NCBI RefSeq assembly: GCF_008868005.1
Contig: NZ_WAAO01000003.1
Coordinates: 248,001 to 312,000 of the forward strand
DNA length: 64,000 nucleotides
From: Microbacterium algeriense
GTDB lineage: Bacteria > Actinomycetota > Actinomycetes > Actinomycetales > Microbacteriaceae
Reading direction: 5' to 3'
Part shown: piece by piece, positions 1 to 8,033 of the stretch
Numbering within the stretch: position 1 is the stretch's first letter
How the letters are laid out: each line of letters opens with the position of its first letter
The notes under the pieces: generated by a model
Databases searched by the model: none
The model's input: the letters and a program-made list of their open reading frames with translations, nothing else
Told to the model about the DNA's origin: nothing
Program-made: the position numbers and the translations under genes

Positions 1-68
1 CGGCGGTCGCCGCGACATCGCGCACGCAGTACTACTCACTGCCCGTGGAAAGGCCGATCGTTGGTTGA
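1..68 (+). CDS. TrkH/KtrB-type potassium transporter, C-terminal end (partial)
   Basis: Only the last 21 codons are inside the window, read in the frame that begins at base 3. They end ...YYSLPVERPIVG followed by TGA at 66-68. An ending of this kind (a polar segment followed by ERPIVG) fits the C-terminus of actinobacterial TrkH-family K+ channel subunits. The stop overlaps the TTG start of the TrkA-type gene at 61 by eight bases, so the two would be translationally coupled, as expected for a membrane pore and its cytosolic gating ring. The fragment is too short for a family assignment on its own; the call rests on the ending and the neighbour. Confidence 0.68.
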   Translation, partial: AVAATSRTQYYSLPVERPIVG

Positions 69-732
69 AGTCCTCCGGGGCGACGCTCCCGTCCTCGTCA
101 TCGGTCTCGGCCGGTTCGGTGCCGCCTGCGCCGGAGAGCTCGACCGCCTCGACCGCGAGGTGCTCGCGATCGACGACAACCTCGAGCTCGTGCAGAAGTG
201 GTCCGACCGCGTCACGCACACCGTGCAGGCCGACGCCAGGAACATCGACGCCCTGCGCCAGATCGGCGCACAGGACTTCCAGGTCGCCGTCGTCGCGGTC
301 GGCTCGTCCATCGAGGCCTCGGTGCTGATCACCGCGAACCTCGTCGATCTGAAGGTGCCGCAGATCTGGGCGAAGGCGGTCTCGCAGTCGCACGGCAAGA
401 TCCTCGCCCGCGTCGGCGCGAACCACGTCATCTACCCGGAGCGCGAGGCCGGAGAACGCGTCGCGCACCTGGTGAGCGGGCGCATGCTCGACTTCATCCG
501 CTTCGACGACGACTTCGTGCTCGCGAAGATGTACCCGCCGAAGTTCATCCGCGGCGTCGGCCTGAACGAATCCGGCGTCCGGTCGAAGTACAAGGTCACC
601 GTGGTGGGCGTGAAGAGTCCGGGCAAGCCGTTCCGCTATGCCGAGGCGAACACGATCGTCACCAACCACGACCTCATCATCGTGTCCGGTACCAACAGCG
701 ACATCGAGCGCTTCGCCGGCCTCGACCGCTGA
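61..732 (+). CDS. TrkA family potassium uptake regulatory protein (RCK domains)
   Basis: A 223-residue cytosolic regulator that binds nucleotide and gates a TrkH/KtrB-type potassium channel. The N-terminal TrkA-N Rossmann domain (about residues 8-130) shows the VLVIGLGRFG dinucleotide-binding loop, an acidic residue at the end of strand 2 (AIDDNL) and the QADARN segment. A TrkA-C domain follows (about 140-223). The length matches KtrA/KtrC-type proteins rather than the duplicated E. coli TrkA. The start is TTG at 61, supported by the purine-rich GGAAAGG at 46-52 and by overlap with the upstream gene; the frame stays open to the window edge, but residues upstream of the TTG do not look like this family. 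Confidence 0.92.
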   Translation: MVEVLRGDAPVLVIGLGRFGAACAGELDRLDREVLAIDDNLELVQKWSDRVTHTVQADARNIDALRQIGAQDFQVAVVAVGSSIEASVLITANLVDLKVPQIWAKAVSQSHGKILARVGANHVIYPEREAGERVAHLVSGRMLDFIRFDDDFVLAKMYPPKFIRGVGLNESGVRSKYKVTVVGVKSPGKPFRYAEANTIVTNHDLIIVSGTNSDIERFAGLDR

Positions 733-803
733 CGCGCGGCGACACTCCCCGTCCCCCTCGCGGCGGATGCGCCGACCCTCACCGCCGTGGTGGGATGGGA
801 GCC

Positions 804-1580
804 ATGACCGACCCCACAGCGGCTCCTCCCGTCCTCGCCCTCCGCGGGCTCCGCAAGCAGTTCGGGCAGAAGGTCGCCGTCGACGACCTGTCCCTCGACG
901 TCCCCGCCGGATCCATGCTCGGGCTGCTCGGACCCAACGGCGCCGGCAAGACGACGACGCTCGCCATGACCACCGGTCTGCTGCGTCCTGACGCGGGCAC
1001 GGCGTGGGTGCTCGGGGCGGATGTCTGGCAGGACCCCGCCGAAGCGAAGGCCCGCATGGGCGTGCTGCCGGACGGCATCCGCATGCTCGACCGCCTCACC
1101 GGGGCGGAGCTGCTCCGCTACACCGGGCTGCTCCGGGCCATGTCAGAGGCCGAGGTCGTCTCTCGCAGCGGCGACCTGCTCGACGCGCTGGGACTGTCCG
1201 ACGCGCAGGACACACTCGTCGTCGACTACTCCGCCGGCATGCGGAAGAAGATCGGGCTCGCGTGCGCGCTCATCCACGCGCCCCGGCTGCTCATCCTCGA
1301 CGAGCCCCTCGAGGCGGTCGACCCGGTCTCCGGCGAGACGATCCGCCAGATCCTGCGCTCCTTCGTGGACAACGGCGGCACAGTGGTGCTGTCGAGCCAT
1401 GTGATGGAGCTCGTAGAGTCGCTGTGCGACCGGGTCGCCATCGTCGCGGAAGGACGCCTGCTCGCCCACGGCCCCCTGGACGAGGTCCGTGCGGGGATGT
1501 CGCTGCAGCAGCGGTTCCTCGCGCTCGTCGGCGCCCACGACCTGGGAACGGAGACGCTCGCATGGTTGCGCTCCTCGTAG
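804..1580 (+). CDS. ABC transporter ATP-binding protein (ABC-2 exporter type)
   Basis: A 258-residue ATPase subunit of an ABC-2 type exporter. It shows Walker A GPNGAGKTTT (residues about 42-51), a degenerate signature YSAGMRKK in place of LSGGQ, Walker B LLILDEPLEAVDP and the switch histidine in LSSHVMELVE. It overlaps the permease gene by 19 bases, so both subunits are probably translated together. The substrate is unknown; such pairs export drugs, peptides or lipids. ATG 804 is chosen because GGTGGGA lies about 8 bases upstream; ATG 795 is in frame and possible. Confidence 0.92.
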   Translation: MTDPTAAPPVLALRGLRKQFGQKVAVDDLSLDVPAGSMLGLLGPNGAGKTTTLAMTTGLLRPDAGTAWVLGADVWQDPAEAKARMGVLPDGIRMLDRLTGAELLRYTGLLRAMSEAEVVSRSGDLLDALGLSDAQDTLVVDYSAGMRKKIGLACALIHAPRLLILDEPLEAVDPVSGETIRQILRSFVDNGGTVVLSSHVMELVESLCDRVAIVAEGRLLAHGPLDEVRAGMSLQQRFLALVGAHDLGTETLAWLRSS

Positions 1581-3154
1581 GTCTGCGGTGGCGGCAGCTG
1601 CGTCACCAGCTCGGCCGCAATCCGTGGATGATCGTCACGCTGATCCTCACCGGGCTGATCGCGCTCGGCTTCCTCGCCGCGCTCTCCGCGGGTCTCGTGG
1701 CCCTGCGCTTCGCCGCTCCCGATGCCGCGGTGACCGCGCTCGTCCTGACGGGCGCCGTGATCGTGCTCGGGTGGTGGATCGGCTCGATCCTGGTCAGCGC
1801 CGACGACTCCCTCGCACCCGAGCGGTTCGCGCTGCTGCCCGTGACCGCGCGGTCCCTGCTGCCGGGCCTCACGGTCGCCGCAGCCACCACGATCGGCGGC
1901 ATCGGCACGACCACCGCGCTCGTGCTGATGCTCCTCGGCTGGTCCGTGAGCCTGCCGGCGCTGCTCGTCGCCGTGATCACGATCCCGCTGGCGGTCGCCA
2001 CGTGCGTGCTCGGCGCCCGCGTCGTGAGCGGACTGCTCGGACGATGGCTGGCGCGCCGCAGCACCCGTGACCTCGTGGTGACGCTCGGCGTGCTGCTCGC
2101 GGCCTCCTCCGGGCTGCTGCTCAACCTGGGGATCGGCGCACTCACCACCGTGACCGACGTGGGAGGGGCCTTCGGCACGGTCGCCGACGTCGTCGCATGG
2201 ACGCCGGTGGGCGCCGTGTTCGGCGTCCCGGCAGCCATCGCCGGCGGAGACCTCCTCGCCGCCGGTCTGCGTCTGCTGATCGCCGTCGCGACCGTCGCGG
2301 CGCTGTGGCTGCTCGCTCAGCGGCTGCTGGCTGCGCGGCTGGTCGCTCCGATCCAGAGCAGCGGCGGGGGTCGCGTCCGGTCGGGCGGAGTGCTCGACCG
2401 GATGCTCCCGGCGAATCCGGTGGGGGCCGTCGCCGCCCGCTCCCTGCGCTACTACCGCCGCGACCCGCGACAGCTCGTCAACATCGTGATGATGCTGCTG
2501 CTTCCGGCGATCTTCGTCGGCATCGCGGTCATGAACGGGCTCCAGGACGAGGCCATCGGGTTCGGGCCGGCCGTCACCCTCATCCCCGCGATCAACGCGC
2601 TCCTCGCGGGCTCCATCGTGCAGATGTCGATCGCCTATGACAACGACGCCGTCGCCCTGCACGTCATCACCGGCGTGCGCGGTACCGCGGACAGAGCGGG
2701 ACGACTGCTCGGATTCGGCCTCCTCGCCGTCCCGGTCACCGCCGTGCTGTGCGTGGCGACATGTCTCCTGGCCGGCCGGCTCGACCTGCTGCCGGCGAGC
2801 CTCGGCGCCGCGCTCGGGCTCACGGCGATCGCGGCCGGATCCGGCGCGTGGGTCGGCGGTTTCCTTCCGGGACGCGCTCCCGCCCCGGAAGCCAATCCCT
2901 TCGGTCGGGGCTCGGCGGGCGGTGTGCAGTCCCTGCTCGCGATGATGATCATGTCACCGATCACGCTCATCCTGGGAGCTCCCGCCCTCGGGTTCGCGAT
3001 CGCCGCGATCTGGAACCCCGTGCTCGGCTGGGTGAGCCTCGTGCTCGGCCTCGCGATCGGCGCTCTCGCCCTATGGGGAGGCGCCGTCCTCGGCGGACGC
3101 CTCCTCGACCGTCGCTGGCCGGAAGTGCTCGCGGAGGTCTCCAGCGAGAGCTGA
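1562..3154 (+). CDS. ABC-2 type exporter permease
   Basis: A 530-residue integral membrane protein with roughly a dozen hydrophobic segments, including WMIVTLILTGLIALGFLAAL near the N-terminus and long Leu/Val/Ala-rich helices throughout. It begins inside the end of the ATPase gene (19-base overlap) and is its obvious membrane partner. There is a long soluble break after residue 260 (the QSSGGGRVRSGGVLDR region), then a second membrane half. I see no motif that identifies the substrate. The gene is followed by the repeat patch at 3177-3412. Confidence 0.85.
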   Translation: MVALLVGLRWRQLRHQLGRNPWMIVTLILTGLIALGFLAALSAGLVALRFAAPDAAVTALVLTGAVIVLGWWIGSILVSADDSLAPERFALLPVTARSLLPGLTVAAATTIGGIGTTTALVLMLLGWSVSLPALLVAVITIPLAVATCVLGARVVSGLLGRWLARRSTRDLVVTLGVLLAASSGLLLNLGIGALTTVTDVGGAFGTVADVVAWTPVGAVFGVPAAIAGGDLLAAGLRLLIAVATVAALWLLAQRLLAARLVAPIQSSGGGRVRSGGVLDRMLPANPVGAVAARSLRYYRRDPRQLVNIVMMLLLPAIFVGIAVMNGLQDEAIGFGPAVTLIPAINALLAGSIVQMSIAYDNDAVALHVITGVRGTADRAGRLLGFGLLAVPVTAVLCVATCLLAGRLDLLPASLGAALGLTAIAAGSGAWVGGFLPGRAPAPEANPFGRGSAGGVQSLLAMMIMSPITLILGAPALGFAIAAIWNPVLGWVSLVLGLAIGALALWGGAVLGGRLLDRRWPEVLAEVSSES

Positions 3155-3176
3155 CCCGCCCGCCGGCCCTGCGCGC

Positions 3177-3412
3177 GAACAGGCAGTCGCGCAGCCCACG
3201 CGGCAACAGGCAATCGCGGGAGAACAGGCAGCATTTCAGCAGAACTGCGTGTTCCCGCTGGATGGCCTGATCCCGCCCACGCGAGAACAGGCGTGCGCGC
3301 GAGAACAGGCGTGCGCGCGAGAACAGGCGCGCGCGTGAGAACAGGCGTGCGCGCGAGAACAGGCGATCGCGGGAGAACAGGCAGCATTTCACCAGAAGCG
3401 CCTGTTCCCGGG
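3177..3412. repeat. 18-bp tandem repeat array flanked by inverted, duplicated segments
   Basis: The word GAACAGGC starts at 3285, 3303, 3321, 3339, 3357 and 3375, six copies exactly 18 bases apart with linkers such as GTGCGCGCGA. Further copies lie at 3177, 3204 (first base changed) and 3222. A longer block occurs twice, around 3216-3269 and 3369-3421 (agaacaggcagcatttca... to ...gatggcctg), and in each the inverse word GCGTGTTCCCG or GCCTGTTCCCG faces GGGAGAACAGGC, so each block can fold into a hairpin. The array fills most of the space between two convergent gene groups. The reverse strand reads as a low-complexity LFSRAR repeat with no coding signature. Confidence 0.85.
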
Positions 3413-3437
3413 GGATGGCCTGGCGCGACGCGGCGAC

Positions 3438-3725
3438 TCAGGCGTCGATGTCGAGGATGAGGTGGACCTCGTCGTCGACGCCGAGACCCTCGCGGTCCTG
3501 GAGCGCCTTCTTGATCGGGACGATGTATCCGCCGTCCTTCGGCCAGAGCGCGGTGGTCACCGTCGTGTCACCGATCGTGACGGACGCGGGGATCATCCCC
3601 CACCCGTACGTCACGACCGACGCGACATCGTGGATCATCTCGCTCTCGACCGGCGGCACGGTGACGAAATGGAACGGTGCCGGCCCTCGCCAGTACCAGA
3701 TCACCCCCTCGAACCGCAGCCGCAT
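3438..3725 (-). CDS. DUF1905 domain-containing protein
   Basis: A 95-residue single-domain protein. The pattern WYWRGPAPFHFVTVPP near the N-terminus, GWGMIPASVTIGDT in the middle, and LWPKDGGYIVPIKKAL then GLGVDDEVHLILDI at the end are characteristic of DUF1905 (PF08922), a small beta-barrel-like family of unknown biochemical role. The gene starts two bases after the proC stop and is therefore probably its operon partner. Confidence 0.88.
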   Translation of the reverse strand: MRLRFEGVIWYWRGPAPFHFVTVPPVESEMIHDVASVVTYGWGMIPASVTIGDTTVTTALWPKDGGYIVPIKKALQDREGLGVDDEVHLILDIDA

Positions 3726-3727
3726 GC

Positions 3728-4567
3728 TCAGGCTCCGGCGGCGAGCTCCCGCGCCCGGGCGAGCGCGGCCGCGGCGGCGTCGGCGAAGGTCCGGTCGAGA
3801 TGCGCGTCCTGCAGCACCGCGACGGCGCGCTCCGTGGTGCCCTTCGGACTCGTGACGCGGCGGCGCAGCTCCGCCGGCTCCTCGCCCGAGTCCTCGAGCA
3901 GGGCGGTCGCCCCGATGAAGGTCTGCTCGACCATGAGCCGCGCGTCGGACTCCGGGAAGCCCATGTCCACGGCCGCCTTCGTGAACTCCTCGATCAGCAG
4001 ATACACGTAGGCGGGACCGGACCCCGAGATCGTCGACAGCGCGTCGATCTGCGACTCCGGCACCTCCACCACCGCTCCGACCGTCTGGAACAGGCGACGG
4101 ACGAGGGTGAGGTCGTCCGCGGTGGCAGCCGTTCCGGCGGCGAGTCCGGTGACGCCCTTGCGCACGGTCGAGGGAGTGTTGGGCATGGACCGGATGACGC
4201 GCGCATCCGCGCCGAGCACGTCCGCGAACGTCTGAAGCGTGACCCCGGCGGCCACGCTGACCACGATCGTGTCGGCCGCCAGGTGCGGGGCGATCTCCCG
4301 GAGGAGGTCGGGCACCATCGCCGGCTTCACTCCGACCAGGACGATGCGCGCCCCGGCGACGGCCTCCGCATTGCCCTCAGGACGATCCGAGAGCGCGATG
4401 CTGGTGACGCCGGCAAGGCCCTGGAACGCCTCCGCCTTCTCCGTCGTCCGATTCGTCGCGGTGATCCCGCCGTCGACGTGGATGCCCGAGGCGACGACGC
4501 CCCGCAGGATCGAACCGCCCATCGATCCGGCACCGAGGAACGCGAGGGAGGGAAGCGAGTCAGCCAT
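3728..4567 (-). CDS. proC: pyrroline-5-carboxylate reductase
   Basis: A 279-residue enzyme that reduces delta-1-pyrroline-5-carboxylate to L-proline with NAD(P)H, the last step of proline synthesis. The Rossmann start LAFLGAGSMGGSILRG binds the cofactor, and the substrate domain carries the dimer and active-site signature TISGSGPAYVYLLIEEF followed by LVEQTFIGATALL and the VTSPKGTTERAV loop. Length is normal. The start follows a TAGGAT hexamer with six bases between it and the ATG, so the mRNA is probably leaderless. It is divergent from the cation transporter at 4627 and is followed by the DUF1905 gene. Confidence 0.97.
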   Translation of the reverse strand: MADSLPSLAFLGAGSMGGSILRGVVASGIHVDGGITATNRTTEKAEAFQGLAGVTSIALSDRPEGNAEAVAGARIVLVGVKPAMVPDLLREIAPHLAADTIVVSVAAGVTLQTFADVLGADARVIRSMPNTPSTVRKGVTGLAAGTAATADDLTLVRRLFQTVGAVVEVPESQIDALSTISGSGPAYVYLLIEEFTKAAVDMGFPESDARLMVEQTFIGATALLEDSGEEPAELRRRVTSPKGTTERAVAVLQDAHLDRTFADAAAAALARARELAAGA

Positions 4568-4626
4568 GTCGTCATCCTACGGCGGGCACTCCGGCATCCG
4601 CGGGCGGGCAGTTCTAGACTCGACGC

Positions 4627-5598
4627 ATGAGTGCATCAGGAGGCAACAAGGCCATCGTCGCGGCGTTCCTGGCGAACATGGGGATCGCGCTCGCGAAGTT
4701 CGTCGCGTGGGCTCTGTCCGGGTCCGCGTCGATGCTGGCCGAGGCGATCCACTCGGTCGCCGACTCGGGCAACCAGCTCCTCCTGATGCTCGGCGGACGC
4801 AAGGCACGTCGTGGAGCGGACCGCGCGCACCCGTTCGGCTACGGCCGCGAGCGCTACGTCTACGCGTTCGTCGTGTCGATCATCCTCTTCTCCGTCGGTG
4901 GCCTGTTCGCGATCTACGAGGGCGTGGAGAAGCTCACGAACCCCCACGAGCTCGACAAGACCTGGTGGTGGCTGCCGCTGGTCGTCCTGGTGATCGCGAT
5001 CGGCCTGGAGTCGTTCTCCTTGCGCACCGCGGTCCGCGAGAGCAACCTCGTGCGCGAGAAGGACCAGTCCTGGGTGTCGTTCGTGCGCCGGTCGAAGGCT
5101 CCGGAGCTTCCCGTCGTGCTGCTCGAAGATGTCGGGGCCCTCACGGGTCTGACCTTCGCCCTGCTCGGCGTCGGGCTCACCCTCATCACCGGAAACCCGG
5201 TGTTCGACGCCCTCGGCACCGTGATGATCGGTGTGCTGCTGGTGCTGATCGCGATCGTGCTGGGAGTGGAGACGAAGAGCCTGCTGGTGGGCGAAGGGGC
5301 GACCCCGGCCGACCACGATCGCATCGTCGACGCCATCACGGCGGGTGACGAGATCGAGAAGATCATCCACATGAAGACGCTCTATCTCGGACCGGACGAG
5401 CTCATGGTCGCCGCGAAGATCGCCCTCAACGCCGACAAGCCGCTGCGCGAGGTCGCCGACGACATCGACGCGATCGAGGCGAGGATCCGCGAAGCGGTAC
5501 CGGTCGCCCGCATCGTGTACATCGAGCCCGACATCTACCGGCCGGCGATCGACCCGGAGCCCTCGACGGACGTCTTCGTCCTGAAGTCCTCGGACTGA
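4627..5598 (+). CDS. cation diffusion facilitator family transporter
   Basis: A 323-residue inner-membrane divalent-metal/proton antiporter. It has about six hydrophobic segments (for example IVAAFLANMGIALAKFVAWAL and VVSIILFSVGGLFAIYEGVEKL) and a cytosolic C-terminal domain from about residue 220. The metal-site HxxxD motif appears in transmembrane helix 2 as AEAIHSVADSGNQ; the helix 5 position reads LLEDVGALTGL, as in the ZnT9-like branch rather than the FieF/ZitB branch. The substrate is probably Zn2+, Mn2+ or Fe2+, not decidable here. TAGACT lies six bases before the ATG, so it is probably leaderless. Confidence 0.93.
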   Translation: MSASGGNKAIVAAFLANMGIALAKFVAWALSGSASMLAEAIHSVADSGNQLLLMLGGRKARRGADRAHPFGYGRERYVYAFVVSIILFSVGGLFAIYEGVEKLTNPHELDKTWWWLPLVVLVIAIGLESFSLRTAVRESNLVREKDQSWVSFVRRSKAPELPVVLLEDVGALTGLTFALLGVGLTLITGNPVFDALGTVMIGVLLVLIAIVLGVETKSLLVGEGATPADHDRIVDAITAGDEIEKIIHMKTLYLGPDELMVAAKIALNADKPLREVADDIDAIEARIREAVPVARIVYIEPDIYRPAIDPEPSTDVFVLKSSD

Positions 5599-5600
5599 CG

Positions 5601-6020
5601 ATGACGCGGTCGAGGCGGGTCGCAGCCGTGGGCCCGGCCGCGTGCCTGACCCTCGTCCTCTCGGCCTGCGTCCCGGACGCCCTGCTCTGGGGCGCGGACG
5701 GCGCGGAGGTCATCCGCACGACCGAGCGTCTGGTAGACCTGGCCGTCGCCGGCGATGCCGACTCCCTGGTGTGCGAGGGTCACGACCCCGAGCTGGGGGA
5801 GCGCGCCGACTGGGAGGGCCTGTCCGCCGAGGAGCCCGGGAGGTTCGTCGCCGAGCACTGGCCGGACCAGGCGGCCCACGAGCCGGACTGGAGCATCAAC
5901 CTGTCGCTGGGCGCGGAGAGGGTGACGGCGGGGGAGCAGTTCCCCGGCGACGTGTTCTACCGGACGACCGAGGACGGGCTGTGCCTCGTGGACGTGGTCT
6001 GGTCGACCGTCGAGGGCTGA
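5601..6020 (+). CDS. putative lipoprotein of unknown function
   Basis: A 139-residue secreted protein. It has an N-terminal signal peptide with arginines at residues 3, 5 and 6, a hydrophobic core and a lipobox LVLSAC with Cys23 as the predicted lipidation site. The mature part is acidic, contains two further cysteines (LVCEGHD and GLCLVDV) that could form a disulfide, and has no recognised domain. It starts two bases after the cation-transporter stop, so it is co-transcribed with it, but no functional link is evident. Confidence 0.78.
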   Translation: MTRSRRVAAVGPAACLTLVLSACVPDALLWGADGAEVIRTTERLVDLAVAGDADSLVCEGHDPELGERADWEGLSAEEPGRFVAEHWPDQAAHEPDWSINLSLGAERVTAGEQFPGDVFYRTTEDGLCLVDVVWSTVEG

Positions 6021-6039
6021 GGTCGGGTTCGAAGCACCC

Positions 6040-6495
6040 TCAGCGACGCTGCTCGAAGAACGCGCGCAGGAGTGCGGTCGACGCGTCGGCGTCCACGCCG
6101 CCGATCACCTCGGCGCGGTACGGGAGCCGTCGGTCGCGCAGCACGTCGTACATGGACCCCGCCGCCCCCGCCTTGTCGTCCCACGCGCCGAAGACCACCC
6201 GCCCGATCCGCGCCTGGAGGATCGCTCCCGCGCACATGATGCACGGCTCGAGCGTCACCACCAGGGTGTGACCCTCGAGATTCCAGGATCCGACCGACAC
6301 CGCGGCGCCGCGCAGGGCCTCGATCTCGGCATGTCCTGTGGGGTCATGGGTCGCCTCACGGGTGTTGCGCCCTTCGGCGATGACGCGTCCCTCGGCGTCG
6401 ACGACCACCGCACCGACCGGGATCTCCGACGCCGCTGCCGCCTCTTCGGCGAGCGCGAGCGCACGGCGCATCGCGGAGTCGTCGGCGGCGGTCAT
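6040..6495 (-). CDS. tadA: tRNA adenosine(34) deaminase
   Basis: A 151-residue zinc-dependent deaminase converting adenosine-34 to inosine in the anticodon of tRNA-Arg(ACG). The zinc and catalytic signature is complete: [10 protein letters not shown] supplies the His ligand and catalytic Glu, and PCIMCAGAI supplies the two Cys ligands. Residues further on ([14 protein letters not shown]) match the TadA lid region. The ATG is preceded at six bases by TAGGCT, so it is probably leaderless. It converges on the lipoprotein gene and is divergent from upp. Confidence 0.94.
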   Translation of the reverse strand: MTAADDSAMRRALALAEEAAAASEIPVGAVVVDAEGRVIAEGRNTREATHDPTGHAEIEALRGAAVSVGSWNLEGHTLVVTLEPCIMCAGAILQARIGRVVFGAWDDKAGAAGSMYDVLRDRRLPYRAEVIGGVDADASTALLRAFFEQRR

Positions 6496-6575
6496 GGCTC
6501 GAGCCTACGACAGCCGCCGCCCCCGGCCGGCGGTCCGATGTCGTGTGCGCCCCGGCGGCGCATTACCCTGTATCC

Positions 6576-7208
6576 ATGCGTGTTCACGTCGCCGACCACC
6601 CTCTCATCACCCACAAGCTCTCGGTGCTGCGCGACGCGCGGACTCCGTCACCCGTCTTCCGGCAGCTCACCGAGGAGCTCGTGACGCTGCTCGCCTACGA
6701 GGCCACCCGCAACGTGAAGGTCAGCCCCGTCGAGATCACCACTCCGGTGACGACCACGATGGGCGTGAAGATCTCCGAGCCGCGGCCCATCGTCGTTCCC
6801 ATCCTCCGTGCGGGCCTCGGCATGCTCGAGGGTCTCGTGAAGCTGCTGCCGACCGCGGAGGTCGGATTCCTCGGGATGGTGCGCGATGAGACGACGTTCG
6901 AGCCGACGACCTACGCCGAGCGGCTGCCCGACGATCTGAGCGACCGCCAGTGCTTCGCGATCGATCCGATGCTCGCCACCGGTGGCTCGCTCGCCGCGGC
7001 CATCCAGTTCCTGTTCGACCGCGGCGCGAAGGACGTGACGGCGATCTGCCTGCTCGGCACCCCGGAGGGCGTCGCGGCGATCGAGGCGATGGCCGGCGAC
7101 CGCGACGTCACCCTCGTCCTGGGAGCCCTGGACGAGCGCCTCAACGACAAGGGCTACATCGTGCCCGGTCTCGGCGACGCCGGAGACCGGCTCTACGGCA
7201 CCGTCTGA
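6576..7208 (+). CDS. upp: uracil phosphoribosyltransferase
   Basis: A 210-residue cytosolic salvage enzyme that makes UMP from uracil and PRPP. The PRPP-binding loop reads [21 protein letters not shown], and the uracil-binding C-terminus has [18 protein letters not shown], both typical. The ATG at 6576 is chosen over the upstream in-frame start at 6543 because family members start [15 protein letters not shown], and because TACCCT ends six bases before it, the leaderless arrangement seen in neighbouring genes. It converges on the acetyltransferase gene with only 18 bases between them. Confidence 0.96.
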   Translation: MRVHVADHPLITHKLSVLRDARTPSPVFRQLTEELVTLLAYEATRNVKVSPVEITTPVTTTMGVKISEPRPIVVPILRAGLGMLEGLVKLLPTAEVGFLGMVRDETTFEPTTYAERLPDDLSDRQCFAIDPMLATGGSLAAAIQFLFDRGAKDVTAICLLGTPEGVAAIEAMAGDRDVTLVLGALDERLNDKGYIVPGLGDAGDRLYGTV

Positions 7209-7226
7209 CCCCGGTGCGCGCTCGTC

Positions 7227-8033
7227 TCAGAGCGTGAGCCGGTAAGCGCGTTCGTCGCCGTAGTGCGTGAACCCCGCTCGGGCCAGGATCGGCGCGGACG
7301 TGGAGACCCGTCCTTTCACCAGCGCCGTGCGTGCTCCCCATTCGCCACTCCGTCTCAGCCGTTCGGCGAGGACGGCGCGGTAGGCGCCACGGCCGCGATC
7401 CGACTCGAGCGTCGAGGCTCCCCAGAGTCGCACGAAGCCCTCGTCGATCGTGCATCCCGCGGTGCTGACCGCTCGACCGCCGATCCGGCCGAGCACGCGG
7501 AACCCCTCTCGCGCCTGCAGAGCAGCGGCCACCTCGGCGAATTCCGTGCGCAGACCCTCTTCATCGAGGGGCTGCTGCTGCCACACCGGGACGTTGACCG
7601 CGTCGACCTCGCGGACCTGCTCGAGCGTGCGCACGACCTCGACCGTCACGTCGGCGGAGAGGTCGATGTCGGCACCGTCGACCGGACGCGCGAACACCGC
7701 CACGGTGTCGACGTGCTCCGCTCCGCGCCGACGCAGCTCGTCCTCGAGGTCCGGGCGATCGGCGGGGTTCGTCCAGAACGTGAACCGCGCCGCACCCCAG
7801 GCCCTCGTGCGCGCCAGGGCATGATCCACGACGGTCGGCGCATCGAGCGCGGAGTCGACCTGCGATGCACGCACACCGCCGCCGAACCTCTCCGGATCCC
7901 GCACGAGCAGCAGCTCCTCGCGTTCGTGCAGGCTGCCGCGCGGGAACCACACCCAGGCCGCGGCGGCGCCCAGGATCTCTTCCGCGCTGTGCGCGTCCGG
8001 GTCGCTGTGTGCGTGGCCGTCAGGCGCCGACAT
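7227..8033 (-). CDS. GNAT family N-acetyltransferase
   Basis: A 268-residue protein whose C-terminal half (from about residue 130) is a GNAT fold: the acetyl-CoA loop reads ESDRGRGAYRAVLAERL and the final strand and helix read APILARAGFTHYGDERAYRL. The N-terminal half may be a second, degenerate GNAT domain. The ATG at 8033 overlaps the last 14 bases of the helicase/nuclease gene, so it is translationally coupled to it; the upstream open frame is the Arg-rich shadow of that gene. The acceptor substrate is unknown. Confidence 0.82.
   Translation of the reverse strand: MSAPDGHAHSDPDAHSAEEILGAAAAWVWFPRGSLHEREELLLVRDPERFGGGVRASQVDSALDAPTVVDHALARTRAWGAARFTFWTNPADRPDLEDELRRRGAEHVDTVAVFARPVDGADIDLSADVTVEVVRTLEQVREVDAVNVPVWQQQPLDEEGLRTEFAEVAAALQAREGFRVLGRIGGRAVSTAGCTIDEGFVRLWGASTLESDRGRGAYRAVLAERLRRSGEWGARTALVKGRVSTSAPILARAGFTHYGDERAYRLTL

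Noticed and set aside
1226..2662. 478-codon minus-strand open frame
   Set aside because: It lies antisense to the ABC exporter permease; composition is Glu/Arg/His/Asp-rich with no motif, a shadow caused by high third-position GC.
3285..3382. CRISPR-like array
   Set aside because: The repeats are contiguous 18-base units with no unique spacers, and there are no cas genes in the window.
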